From positions 868,001 to 932,000 of the forward strand of contig NZ_JACXZA010000001.1 of NCBI RefSeq assembly GCF_014779765.1: DNA of 64,000 nt, read 5' to 3'. Positions 33,812-42,114 of this stretch are shown in pieces. The notes under the pieces were generated by a model. That model had not been told where the DNA came from, did not search any database, and saw only the letters and a list, made by a program, of their open reading frames with translations. Every line of letters begins with the position of its first letter. The stretch's first letter is position 1. The DNA comes from Paenibacillus terricola (GTDB lineage: Bacteria; Bacillota; Bacilli; Paenibacillales; Paenibacillaceae). The position numbers and the translations under genes are program-made.

Positions 33812-35008
33812 TTATAGCTGCTGGATGAGCATACCGCCAAGTGCGCCTGCCAGGATGATGATCCAAGTCGGAAGCTTCCAGTACGTCAGCATCGTTAACA
33901 AGATGAGTGCGAGTGCAAATTCATAAGCGCCAGTAATGGAGGATACCCAGATCGGGTCATAGAAGGCAGCGATCAGAATACCGACAACTGCTGCATTAAT
34001 GCTGACAACAGCACCGCGAAACTTTGAATTATGAAGCAGCGTGTGCCAGAACGGCAGCGCTCCGACGACGAGCAGGTAAGCGGGCAGGAAGATCGCAACG
34101 GTTGCGATCAATGCGCCCCATATACCGCTATCTATTGCTCCGAGGTAGGAAGCGAAAGTAAACAAGGGACCCGGAACAGCTTGCGCTGCCCCATAACCAG
34201 CTAAGAAATCACCGCTGCTAATCCAGCCGGTCGGCACGACTTCCCGTTCAAGCAGCGGCAGCACAACATGCCCTCCGCCGAATACAAGAGCGCCTGATCG
34301 GTAGAAGCTATCCATAAGCGCAGCCCAGTGACTTGAGGTTACCGCTCGAATGATTGGCAAGAGGGCCAATAGAAGCACAAATAATAGAAGGCATGCCATA
34401 CCTGTCCGACGGCTAATCGGCATTGGCAGCGGCGATGCTTCAGCAGCCTCACTGCGTCGATATAGGAATAGTCCGATAAGTGCAGCACCTGCGATCGTCA
34501 GCAACTGGCTGCCAGACGTCGGCCAGAGGAGGGTTAAGGCTGCCGCGGCAGCTGCAATCGTTGCACGGCTGCGATCGGGAATCAGCTTCACACCCATACT
34601 ATGTATAGCTTGTGCGACTATCGCGACAGCTACGATTTTTAACCCGTGAATCCAGCCATAACTGTCGACAGGGAGCCCATGCAGAAGCAGGGCGAACAGC
34701 ATAAGCGCGAGAGCCGAAGGGAGTGTGAATCCGATCCAAGCGGCTATCCCGCCTAATAGACCGGCGCGCATCGTACCGATGCCGATTCCGACCTGACTGC
34801 TGGCAGGTCCGGGCAGCAGCTGGCAGAGCGCTACGAGGTCCGCATAGCTGCGTTCATCGAGCCAACGTCTCCGATTAATGTACTCTGAGTGAAAATATCC
34901 AAGATGCGCGATCGGACCTCCGAACGACGTGAAGCCAAGCTTCAACGATACCCGAAATATCGTAAAGATGGAGGTGCGTGTTTGTTCAATCTCGTTCCTT
35001 TCCTTCAT
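33812..35008 (-). CDS. chrA: chromate transporter family protein
   Basis: A 398-residue CHR-family transporter with two homologous halves. The N-terminal half has SFGGPIAHLGYFH (about 29-40) and LLPGPASSQVGIGIG (about 64-78); the C-terminal half repeats this as LVFGGGHVVLPLLEREVV and AAQAVPGPLFTFASYLG. About ten membrane segments are evident. The family exports chromate or related oxyanions; many chromosomal homologues have no tested substrate. Its ATG overlaps the stop of the upstream radical SAM gene (ATGA), so the two are coupled, an unusual pairing. Confidence 0.88.
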   Translation of the reverse strand: MKERNEIEQTRTSIFTIFRVSLKLGFTSFGGPIAHLGYFHSEYINRRRWLDERSYADLVALCQLLPGPASSQVGIGIGTMRAGLLGGIAAWIGFTLPSALALMLFALLLHGLPVDSYGWIHGLKIVAVAIVAQAIHSMGVKLIPDRSRATIAAAAAALTLLWPTSGSQLLTIAGAALIGLFLYRRSEAAEASPLPMPISRRTGMACLLLFVLLLALLPIIRAVTSSHWAALMDSFYRSGALVFGGGHVVLPLLEREVVPTGWISSGDFLAGYGAAQAVPGPLFTFASYLGAIDSGIWGALIATVAIFLPAYLLVVGALPFWHTLLHNSKFRGAVVSINAAVVGILIAAFYDPIWVSSITGAYEFALALILLTMLTYWKLPTWIIILAGALGGMLIQQL

Positions 35009-35823
35009 GGCTCAAACCCTTTCTGGCTGATGAACAGCTCATCTTCATGAAAATAAACCTGCATCCGCTTCGTCAACACATCCAGCGCCTGCGCTCCGTA
35101 CCAATGCTCCAGTCCGAGCGGCTTATACAGCGCTTCGATGCCAAGCCTGCGCGTCCGTTTGCCGCCGCTGCCATCGCCAAGCTCGAAGTTGTCGAGTACG
35201 ACCCGTGTCACATGCTCACGAAGGACGGATGCGAACGCCTCGCTGCTTGGCAGTATCGGCGCAACGGCGGCTTGCGTCGGAACCCCCGCAGCAGCAAGCT
35301 CGCGAAGCGCCCGCAGCCGCGCTTGGATGGGAGGCGCCTCCGGCGAGAACAGCTTGCGCATATCGTCGCGGTCAGTTTCGACGGTCATGCTGACCCGCAC
35401 TTTGCTGCCAAGCTGCTTCAGCAGATCGATATCTCGCGTGACGAGCGGGCTTCGCGTCTGAACGAGCAGGAAATCCGGCGGATCGGAAACCATGACCTCA
35501 AGCAGCGAGCGTGTAACGCGTTCCTTGTATTCGATAGGCTGGTACGGATCCGTGCTGGAGGACATGAAGATCGTGACAGGTCCTCGTTTCTTCGCGCGCT
35601 GAAGCTCGCGTCGCAGCAGCTCTGATGCACCTTGCTTCACATCGACCCATGTCCCCCATTCCGCTTGACGGAAGACGGACACGGGCATTTGCCGGACATA
35701 GCAGTAAGAGCAGCTGAATGCACATCCCGTATATGGATTAAGGGAATGGGAGTAGCCGGCTAGAAAGCCTGTCCCTTTGTTGAGCAGCGACCTGGGCGTG
35801 GAATATTGGATCAACTTCTCCAA
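35005..35823 (-). CDS. radical SAM protein (SplB-related family)
   Basis: A 272-residue radical SAM enzyme. The cluster motif C-x3-C-x2-C lies at C34, C38, C41 (TGCAFSCSYCYV), and the adjacent SSSTDPYQPIE matches the spore photoproduct lyase-like/Rv2578c family. Members reduce S-adenosylmethionine to a 5'-deoxyadenosyl radical; the reaction of this subfamily is not established. It lacks the length and conserved Cys of true spore photoproduct lyase. TTG 35823 is the likely start (AAGGTGA about 7 bases upstream). It is coupled to chrA. Confidence 0.85.
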   Translation of the reverse strand: MEKLIQYSTPRSLLNKGTGFLAGYSHSLNPYTGCAFSCSYCYVRQMPVSVFRQAEWGTWVDVKQGASELLRRELQRAKKRGPVTIFMSSSTDPYQPIEYKERVTRSLLEVMVSDPPDFLLVQTRSPLVTRDIDLLKQLGSKVRVSMTVETDRDDMRKLFSPEAPPIQARLRALRELAAAGVPTQAAVAPILPSSEAFASVLREHVTRVVLDNFELGDGSGGKRTRRLGIEALYKPLGLEHWYGAQALDVLTKRMQVYFHEDELFISQKGFEP

Positions 35824-36115
35824 ATAAGCTCACCTTATTCTTTAGAATTTGTGCTTTCAACTTCAAATTTGTTATAAACGAAATAGGCGATCATCAATAT
35901 GGAACCTTAGGCGCTGCAATTGCATCTCTTAGCTTACGTATTGCAGCTCGGAAATTGCCGGTTTGCGCGCAAGGTCCTACGTTAACCTTACTACAAGAAA
36001 AAGCGGATGCCTAATGTGTTTATTGTAGATTTTCAACCGCTCATCGCCTTAGTCAGCCCAATCTTCTGCGAACATCCCCGAAAAACCGCGAGTTTTCCGA
36101 ATAGTGTGATAGGTC
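35824..36115. other. non-coding stretch with inverted repeat
   Basis: No convincing reading frame. It contains a perfect inverted repeat GCTGCAAT (35913-35920) and ATTGCAGC (35940-35947) and an AT-rich lead-in. It may hold a decayed gene or a dispersed intergenic repeat; I see nothing that decides. The promoter of the next gene begins at 36116. Confidence 0.35.
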
Positions 36116-36158
36116 TTGCCGTCACGCCGCGAGAAGTGTATATTGTTCAATAATTGAG
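36116..36158 (+). promoter_or_regulatory. sigma-A promoter with overlapping palindrome before the GNAT gene
   Basis: TTGCCG at 36116-36121 and TATATT at 36139-36144 with a 17-base spacer. A palindrome TTCAATAATTGAG lies just downstream at 36146-36158, about the transcription start, a usual place for a repressor site. Confidence 0.5.
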
Positions 36159-36222
36159 CACGGAATAGTCGGTTTGATTGTTGATCGTCCTATAAGTAAT
36201 GGAAGAACAGGAGGCGGTACGA

Positions 36223-36669
36223 ATGACAGAAGCGAAGAAAGAGGTCCGTCGGGCCTATATTCATGACGCAGAAGATTTAGCTCGGCTCAATGAAGTGTTT
36301 AATGGTGTCGTGTTGACGCCTGAGGAAGTGCGCGACAGTCTGCTTCGTTCTAACGAGCTTGTAGCCATTGCACTGCTCAATGGACATACGGTTGGTTATG
36401 CATGCGCTCAGTATTTCGAATCGTTCTGTTATCGGGAGAAACACGGTTATCTTACGGAAATGTTCGTCGAAGAGCCGGCAAGAGGCAACGGCCTAGCGAC
36501 AATGCTGATGGCTCATATCGAAGAGGAGCTTCGTTCGAGAGGCGTCTCGGAAGTAAGTGTATTGACTGGTGCAGATAATGAAATTGCAATTAAAGCTTAT
36601 GAGCGTTTCAAATATGTAAGGCAGGCGGATGCGGTCTTACAGAAGAGCTTGCCTGGCAAGTCATCTTAA
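36223..36669 (+). CDS. GNAT family N-acetyltransferase
   Basis: A 148-residue acetyltransferase with the acetyl-CoA-binding FVEEPARGNGLATMLM and a late AIKAYERFKYV segment typical of GNAT enzymes. ATG 36223 is chosen because AGGAGG lies 8 bases upstream; an earlier ATG at 36199 has no site. It is monocistronic, followed by a long hairpin. Substrate unknown. Confidence 0.8.
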   Translation: MTEAKKEVRRAYIHDAEDLARLNEVFNGVVLTPEEVRDSLLRSNELVAIALLNGHTVGYACAQYFESFCYREKHGYLTEMFVEEPARGNGLATMLMAHIEEELRSRGVSEVSVLTGADNEIAIKAYERFKYVRQADAVLQKSLPGKSS

Positions 36670-36744
36670 CGGAGCGTCTAAGGAGAAAGTATGGATAAGA
36701 GCTGCTTATTGAATAACGACGATCCTCTCCCTCGATCTACCCCT

Positions 36745-36839
36745 ATTGCCGTTTATACTGCTGGAAATAAGTTCTGTTGAAAGTTGGCATCATGAGCTGC
36801 CGAGCAGAACGATACTATTCCCGCGGTACAAACGGCAAT
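36745..36839 (+). terminator. unusually long hairpin after the GNAT gene
   Basis: ATTGCCGTTT (36745-36754) pairs perfectly with AAACGGCAAT (36830-36839). Inside, further complementary segments (TACTGC with GCGGTA, GTTCTG with CAGAAC, GGCA with TGCC) make an almost continuous imperfect stem of about 95 bases, followed by TTTTTATT. It can act as a terminator but is much longer than needed; a structured RNA or small inverted-repeat element is possible. Confidence 0.6.
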
Positions 36840-36875
36840 TTTTATTCCCCTTCTCATGTTGGACGCCTCTGTTGG

Positions 36876-36915
36876 AACCTCGCTGATATTTCCTTGCGAT
36901 TGGGAATATGATACA
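36876..36915 (-). pseudogene. short remnant similar to the 3' end of the PQQ-like gene
   Basis: The bases around CTTCCTTGCGATTGG here (ATTTCCTTGCGATTGGGA) match the 3' end of the beta-propeller gene (19936-19975) over about 25 positions with few differences. On the minus strand both read QSQG..S.V in the same frame. No further gene remains, so it looks like a fragment, or a coincidence of a short repeated sequence. Confidence 0.25.
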
Positions 36916-36980
36916 TTTAATGAACAATGAAGCAGTAGACTGCTAGATTCATAGATCAAGACTGTTTGAGGGGTGAGCCT

Positions 36981-37535
36981 TTGCCGCATTTAATTGGCGA
37001 CACGATTATTCTTCGTGAATATCGCAGAGAAGATTTGGTAGGCATGCGGGAGTGGTGCAATGACCCCGAGATTACCCAATACTTGTCAGACGCTTTCTTA
37101 TATCCGCACACGTTGAGCGGGACTGAAACGTATTTGAACACCATGTTGGAGGGCTCATCCGAGCAAAAAGGTTTCGTCATCGCAGACCGGATGACCGAGC
37201 TCTACATCGGCCAGATCGACTTATTCCGTATCGACTGGAAGAATCGATACGCCGAGATGGGCATGGTGATCGGCAACGCGGAGCTGCACAATCAAGGAAT
37301 TGGATCAGCTGCCATTCGGCTGCTGCAGCAGTTTGTATTCGAAGAGCTGAATTTGAAGCGTCTTGAGCTCGAAGTACATGATTTCAATGCGCGGGCGATT
37401 CGCTGCTATACGAAGTGCGGCTTCCGTGAAGAAGGCCGATTGCGCAACAAACATTTTTCACGCGGCAAGTATTCGGATATCGTCTGCATGGCGATTTTGC
37501 AGGAGGAGTACTTGTCTGAGCGTTCGGGCGTATAG
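36981..37535 (+). CDS. GNAT family N-acetyltransferase (RimJ/RimL-type)
   Basis: A 184-residue acetyltransferase of the Acetyltransf_3 group: N-terminal LREYRREDLVGMREWCNDPEI, acetyl-CoA loop ELHNQGIGSAAIRLL and late ARAIRCYTKCGFREEGRLRN. TTG 36981 is the likely start, 5 bases after GAGGGGTG; an earlier TTG at 36966 lies inside the ribosome site. It is followed after 25 bases by an APH-type kinase gene. RimJ/RimL relatives acetylate ribosomal proteins, aminoglycosides or small amines; substrate unknown. Confidence 0.82.
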   Translation: MPHLIGDTIILREYRREDLVGMREWCNDPEITQYLSDAFLYPHTLSGTETYLNTMLEGSSEQKGFVIADRMTELYIGQIDLFRIDWKNRYAEMGMVIGNAELHNQGIGSAAIRLLQQFVFEELNLKRLELEVHDFNARAIRCYTKCGFREEGRLRNKHFSRGKYSDIVCMAILQEEYLSERSGV

Positions 37536-37559
37536 ATAGGGAAGAAGGGATGCGAATCG

Positions 37560-38417
37560 ATGATTCAGATAAGCGCGACGAAGTGGAGTTGTTCAACGGA
37601 TTGTCTGGAACAGCTTGTCGCACGCGAGCACGAGGTCCGATTGGAGCCGATGGCTTCCGGGCTTGAAGCAGAGGTGACGAAGCTTCTGCTGGAGCAGGAG
37701 GCATACGTATGGAAAGTATGGAACAGAGATTCGAAGCCGGACATCAATCGGCAGTTTCATCTGCTTCATGCGTTAATAGATAGCGGCGTACAAGTATCGG
37801 TTCCGATCGGGTGGGGCGTCGATCCGGACGGCAACGCCGTTCTTGTGACAAGCCATGATGGGCTGCCGCCTAAGAAACTGGATAATGGGATGCTGTCGGA
37901 GCTTGCAGAACGGCTGGTCGATTTGCATCGGATGCCTATTGATAACATCGCTCCTGAGCTGCTGCCTGCGTATGATTTTGTTGGTTATTTCTTCCCGAAT
38001 ATTGAAGCGCATGGCGATCTGCATGAGCGGCTTCTCCATTTAATGGATCAGGTAGGATATCGGTATGATCGACTTATCCACGGCGACTTTAATTCGGGTA
38101 ATGTGGTGTTCGACAACGGCAAATGCACGATCATTGATTGGACGAATGGTCAGATGGGCGATCCGCGATACGACTATGCATGGGCATGTGCCTTGCTTCG
38201 AATTTATGCGAGTGAACGTCATGCAGAAGTATTTCGCAATGCTTACGTGGCTGCTGTGCCGCTGTCATTGCAAGAGGAGCAGGCGTTCGAGGCTATTGCA
38301 GTCATTCGTTGGCTGCTGCTTAACCGTCTGGTAGGACTACTCCGGCAATCGACTACGAAGAGCAAAGCACGCAGCATATTGAAAGGCAATCCTTATCTGG
38401 CTGGACTAACTCTGTAG
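37560..38417 (+). CDS. aminoglycoside phosphotransferase-fold (APH) kinase
   Basis: A 285-residue small-molecule kinase. The catalytic loop LIHGDFNSGNVVF has the base D176, and the metal-binding IIDWTNGQMGDPRYD follows near residue 194. The N-terminal part has an ATP-binding VWKVWNRDSKPDINRQF segment. APH-fold enzymes act on aminoglycosides, choline, homoserine or other alcohols; nothing here shows resistance. It follows a GNAT gene closely and has its own terminator. Confidence 0.82.
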   Translation: MIQISATKWSCSTDCLEQLVAREHEVRLEPMASGLEAEVTKLLLEQEAYVWKVWNRDSKPDINRQFHLLHALIDSGVQVSVPIGWGVDPDGNAVLVTSHDGLPPKKLDNGMLSELAERLVDLHRMPIDNIAPELLPAYDFVGYFFPNIEAHGDLHERLLHLMDQVGYRYDRLIHGDFNSGNVVFDNGKCTIIDWTNGQMGDPRYDYAWACALLRIYASERHAEVFRNAYVAAVPLSLQEEQAFEAIAVIRWLLLNRLVGLLRQSTTKSKARSILKGNPYLAGLTL

Positions 38418-38439
38418 CAGCTTAGTGATTGCAGCATCG

Positions 38440-38469
38440 AAGACGACGTCCGAATGACTCGTCTTTTTT
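38440..38469 (+). terminator. terminator after the APH-type kinase gene
   Basis: AAGACGA (38440-38446) pairs with TCGTCTT (38459-38465), followed by a run of T. It lies in the leader of the following gene. Confidence 0.65.
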
Positions 38470-38515
38470 GTTCTATATCGAATATGGCCGACGCAGGGAG
38501 GGAGCTATTTCAATC

Positions 38516-39100
38516 ATGGGATCGAGAATGATGCATTATGCGATATCTACATTGTTAAATGAAGCGACTGGAATTCGGGACGATCAATTCTTAATTGGCG
38601 GACTTGCTCCTGATGTGCACAAGCATATGAACGAACCAAAGGCGAAATCGCATTTTGCTAAAGCGAATGCTGAGGGAGCCTGGGTAACGGATTATGAGGC
38701 GTTTGGGGCCAAATATTTCAGTGCGAGCACTACGCCGTTTCATCTTGGCTATTATTATCATCTCATCTCCGATCAGATATGGATGGAGAGCATCTATAAC
38801 AAGCGGATCAAATGGCTGTCGCAGCCGGAGAAGAAGCAAGCGCAAGCTGCGTACTACCGTGATTTCTGGCGGTTGAACGGCAAGCTGATCGACCACTACA
38901 GCCTGAGGCTGCTGCCATTAGTACCCGAGCCTGCAGATATCGAAGAGATCGACAGCCGTTTCCTGCAAGGCATACTTAACGATCTAACGATTGATTTCGA
39001 TCGCCAAGCAGAAGCGAAGCATGAACCGCTGGAGCTGCTCGAATGGAATGAAGTGATTGGCGTGTTGGACCATACGGTTAGATTCTGCAAGAATAAATAG
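38516..39100 (+). CDS. zinc-dependent phospholipase C-like / HD-like hydrolase-family protein (uncertain)
   Basis: A 194-residue soluble helical protein. It opens MGSRMMHYAISTLLNEATG and carries GLAPDVHKHMNEPKAKSHF and FHLGYYYHLISDQIW, histidine-rich segments resembling the zinc-dependent phospholipase C-like family found in Gram-positive genomes. Metal binding by these His and Asp residues is inferred. ATG 38516 follows AGGGAGGGAG; the frame is open further upstream without a ribosome site. It precedes two membrane-protein genes including amj. Confidence 0.55.
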   Translation: MGSRMMHYAISTLLNEATGIRDDQFLIGGLAPDVHKHMNEPKAKSHFAKANAEGAWVTDYEAFGAKYFSASTTPFHLGYYYHLISDQIWMESIYNKRIKWLSQPEKKQAQAAYYRDFWRLNGKLIDHYSLRLLPLVPEPADIEEIDSRFLQGILNDLTIDFDRQAEAKHEPLELLEWNEVIGVLDHTVRFCKNK

Positions 39101-39133
39101 CGGTGTAATTTTGTTGATCGGAGGTAGATGCTG

Positions 39134-39757
39134 ATGTTCAGTCTTACCAGACGCCGTCAGGCGATGCTGGGTGATTTGCTCGTACTCTATCATGCGTTGT
39201 TCCGTTGGGGCAAGCCGAAGGAGAAGCTTGCTGATCATGCCTTCACGTATCATCGGCGAAGCATGTATGTCTTTCTATTTCTCGCTATCGTTCATGAACA
39301 AGTGCTTGAGATGGTGGCATTTCATTATTTGCTCATTCAGAAACTTCCCGAAGCGACGATTAATCTAACGCATATCATCCATCTTTACGCGATTTTATAT
39401 ATGTTTGGCGATTATAATCTGGTCCGACGAGGCCGAGTAAGACTAACTGGCAAGGAAGTAAATATGAACGTCGGGCTCCGCCAATCGATTCAGTTCCATC
39501 TAGATCAAATGGAAGACATTCGGCTTATCAGCCATGCAGGTGATCTGGGAGCTACTTCATCTGTCATGCGAGTGGCCGCAACGCCGCGATGGTTTCGATC
39601 GATGATCGGCGTGGAAGATACGATCAACTGTGTGATTACTTTGGGACAGCCTGTGTATCGGTTTGGGCTGCTTGGCATGAAGAAGCGGGTCAGTCAAATT
39701 CATCTCTCGCTTGATGAGCCAGCAGCATTCGTCCAAGCGGTCAAGCAGGCATTATGA
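39134..39757 (+). CDS. uncharacterised membrane protein upstream of amj
   Basis: A 207-residue protein with two or three hydrophobic segments in the first half (MYVFLFLAIVHEQVLEMVAF, IIHLYAILYMFGDYNL) and a soluble C-terminal half rich in strands (LISHAGDLGATSSVMRVAATP, LHLSLDEPAAF-like end). No family is recognised. ATG 39134 has GGAGG 9 bases upstream. Its stop overlaps the amj start (ATGA), suggesting that both proteins are made together. Confidence 0.65.
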   Translation: MFSLTRRRQAMLGDLLVLYHALFRWGKPKEKLADHAFTYHRRSMYVFLFLAIVHEQVLEMVAFHYLLIQKLPEATINLTHIIHLYAILYMFGDYNLVRRGRVRLTGKEVNMNVGLRQSIQFHLDQMEDIRLISHAGDLGATSSVMRVAATPRWFRSMIGVEDTINCVITLGQPVYRFGLLGMKKRVSQIHLSLDEPAAFVQAVKQAL

Positions 39758-40545
39758 TTGAGAAGCTAATCTTCGTCTTCATTCTAACGATGGTCATTCA
39801 TACGTCCGAGACACTGTCGTACGCCATTCGGTTTGCGGGTGTGAAACTCAATAAAATAGCAGTCGCGTTATCCCTGACGGGCATCATCGTACTCGTATCC
39901 CGTACTGCCAATTTGCTGCAAGCGCCGCTGACTGCCAAGTTCGTCGACTTCGCGCGGACGAATGTGGATTTTCCGCTCATTCAATACATGCGCATTATTT
40001 TGCTGGCCTCGTCCGTAGGGACACTGATCGCCATTGCATTGTTCCCGACCTTCGTCAGCTTATTCGGCCGTATTATTGCGAAGCTCGAACTGGCAGGCTC
40101 CATTCCGAAGCTGGTTTCGAGCGTGACAATCGGCCAACTGAAGAATACGAAGTATTACTTGCGGAAACCTGCTTTCTCGCTTTATTACTTTCGATATTTA
40201 GGCATCCCGTATCGGCTCATTATTATGAATGTGTTCGTCACAGCCTTTTACACCGTTGGAGTTATGGCTTCCTTGTATACGGCGCATCTGCTTCCTGCAT
40301 TCAGTACGACAGCCTCGCAGGCATCCGGCATTATTAATGGCATTGCGACGATTCTGCTCACGATCTTCATCGATCCACAGTTGGGGCTTATTACGGATAA
40401 GGCGCTGCAGCACGAGCAATATCGCAATCAGCTGGGCAAAGTGTACGTAGTTCTAATGACTTCTCGATTCATGGGAACGATGCTTGGTCAATTCATCATG
40501 ATTCCGGCTGCTTATTTTATCGGGATGGTTGTGAAGCTGCTGTAA
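39754..40545 (+). CDS. amj: alternate lipid II flippase Amj
   Basis: A 263-residue polytopic membrane protein matching the Amj (YdaH) family, which in Bacillus subtilis can replace MurJ in flipping lipid II for peptidoglycan synthesis. Family-like features: the N-terminal ETLSYAIRFAGVKLNKIAVALSLT-type segment (residues about 19-42), ISRTAN-like VSRTANLLQAPL and LTIFIDPQLGLITD. About six to eight membrane segments. It is coupled to the preceding uncharacterised gene and followed by a small membrane-protein gene. In Bacillus, amj is induced by envelope stress through sigma-M; no such promoter is apparent here. Confidence 0.85.
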   Translation: MIEKLIFVFILTMVIHTSETLSYAIRFAGVKLNKIAVALSLTGIIVLVSRTANLLQAPLTAKFVDFARTNVDFPLIQYMRIILLASSVGTLIAIALFPTFVSLFGRIIAKLELAGSIPKLVSSVTIGQLKNTKYYLRKPAFSLYYFRYLGIPYRLIIMNVFVTAFYTVGVMASLYTAHLLPAFSTTASQASGIINGIATILLTIFIDPQLGLITDKALQHEQYRNQLGKVYVVLMTSRFMGTMLGQFIMIPAAYFIGMVVKLL

Positions 40546-40605
40546 GGTTGAAGTGGATTGCAATTGGCGAATGCGATGCGATATAACGCGAAGGGGTGCA
40601 AATCG

Positions 40606-41016
40606 ATGCTGAAACGGTTGATCGAGCTGTTGGCGGCTCCACTGCTGCATGCCATATTGTCTACTGTATTCCTTAGCGCCTTGAGCACAAGCACGAGCAG
40701 CTCAGCCATTATTATATGGTTGTTAGCATTGCTAATCAGCAACTGCATCGTGACAGCACTAACCGCCGATGGGAAATGGTATATGTTCATCTTCTCTCTC
40801 GGTATATTCCTAGTACTGATTTCGATCCCTATTATTTTGAAGATTGGCATAGAAGATATGGGAACAGGGTTCATGCTGCCGTATCTTGGTCTGCCCATAA
40901 CGATCGGTTCGCTCGTTCTAGGAACAGTCCAAGGCATTCTGCTCAGCAGCCTGCTGCGGGAGCCGATCGAACGGCTGAAGTCGGGGACTGCGCAGACGAA
41001 GAGCACGGAATTGTAA
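40606..41016 (+). CDS. small uncharacterised membrane protein
   Basis: A 136-residue protein with four hydrophobic segments (LIELLAAPLLHAILSTVFLS, IIIWLLALLISNCIVTAL, YMFIFSLGIFLVLISIPIIL, LGLPITIGSLVLGTVQGILL). No family is recognised. ATG 40606 is chosen because AAGGGG lies 9 bases upstream; an earlier TTG at 40558 has no site. It is the last gene of the amj group, ending at a perfect terminator. Confidence 0.6.
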   Translation: MLKRLIELLAAPLLHAILSTVFLSALSTSTSSSAIIIWLLALLISNCIVTALTADGKWYMFIFSLGIFLVLISIPIILKIGIEDMGTGFMLPYLGLPITIGSLVLGTVQGILLSSLLREPIERLKSGTAQTKSTEL

Positions 41017-41018
41017 GC

Positions 41019-41057
41019 AGAAAGCGCAAGTGCTGATGAACAGCACTTGCGCTTTCT
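41019..41057. terminator. strong bidirectional terminator
   Basis: A perfect 17-base inverted repeat (41019-41035 and 41041-41057, arms AGAAAGCGC... and ...GCGCTTTCT) with the loop ATGAA. It lies between the amj group and the converging exporter gene. Confidence 0.85.
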
Positions 41058-41075
41058 ATGTTCCAAGAGTTCAAT

Positions 41076-41954
41076 CTACATGGCGGCTGTGTTGTGTTTG
41101 GCAGGGCGCTGAGCATTGGCGCTATTGACGAGGAAGATGCCTGCACAGATGAGCGCGCCGCCGATACCCGTGTAGAGATGAAGCTTCTCTCCAAGCATCA
41201 GCCAGCTGCACAATACGCCGAACAGCGGGGCAAGGAACAAAAAGGAGCTCGTCTTTGCCGCATCGCCTTGCCGCAGCAGCTGATACCAGGAAGTGAACTG
41301 TACGATCGAGCAGAGCAGCGCAAGTAGCAATACGACAGCCACAGAGGTCGAGGTAACTTTAAATACCGGTTTCTCTGCAATAAAGCTCAGCACCAGCAGT
41401 ACGATACCGCCAGTGAGCATCTGATAAGCAGCGAGCACATTCATGTCAAAACCGGCACCCCAGCGCTTGATGAGCAGCGTTGCGGAAGCGAAACAAATGG
41501 CGCCAGCAAGACAGATGAACGTCCCTGGCGACAAGTCGACATGCAGTCCGAAGGTGACTGCAACGCCGAGAAAACCGACAGCAACGCCAGCCCATTGTCT
41601 TATCCGATAAACAGCGCCCATCAGCAGCGTGCCAAGCACGATGACGAGCAGCGGATTGACGAAGGTCAGAATCGCGGATTCGCTGGACGTGATCCAGCGC
41701 ATGCTGAAATAGGCGCAGCCCATGACTCCTGTCGTCTGCAGCAGGCCGATTGCCGCAGCTTGCAGCCATTGTATGCCTCGCGGTTGCTGCCTGCGAAGCG
41801 TAAGCAGCGCCAGCAAAACTCCTGCAATCAAATAACGGAAAGACATGAGCAGGAAGGGAGGCGCGTAATCGAGACCGATTTTGCCAATCGGAAATGCGAT
41901 CCCCATTAGAAAGGTTGTGCCGACGAGCATTATGACATATTTGGTTTGGTTCAT
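41076..41954 (-). CDS. DMT superfamily (EamA) transporter
   Basis: A 292-residue drug/metabolite exporter with ten hydrophobic segments in two EamA halves. The motifs FPIGKIGLDYAPPFLLMSFRYLIAG (first half) and SFLFLAPLFGVLCSWLMLGEKL (second half, with the family GE) are typical. ATG 41954 has CGGAGG 7 bases upstream. It diverges from the hisA-like gene. Substrate (amino acid, nucleoside or other metabolite) cannot be read. Confidence 0.88.
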   Translation of the reverse strand: MNQTKYVIMLVGTTFLMGIAFPIGKIGLDYAPPFLLMSFRYLIAGVLLALLTLRRQQPRGIQWLQAAAIGLLQTTGVMGCAYFSMRWITSSESAILTFVNPLLVIVLGTLLMGAVYRIRQWAGVAVGFLGVAVTFGLHVDLSPGTFICLAGAICFASATLLIKRWGAGFDMNVLAAYQMLTGGIVLLVLSFIAEKPVFKVTSTSVAVVLLLALLCSIVQFTSWYQLLRQGDAAKTSSFLFLAPLFGVLCSWLMLGEKLHLYTGIGGALICAGIFLVNSANAQRPAKHNTAAM

Positions 41955-41997
41955 GGCGAAGCCTCCGATCGCTCTGCAGCACAATAAGTGATTCCGA

Positions 41998-42027
41998 TTG
42001 TAACGAATTTATCGTGTTCTGTATATG
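41998..42027 (+). promoter_or_regulatory. possible sigma-A promoter for the HisA-type gene
   Basis: TTGTAA at 41998-42003 and TATATG at 42022-42027 with an 18-base spacer. The -10 box is weak. Confidence 0.3.
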
Positions 42028-42114
42028 ACTTGTTGTGTCGACCATCCGCTATGAACGTGTTAGGATATAGGGAGCTAGTTTCAAGCCATCAAGCACATTC
42101 GTGAGGGGATTCCA

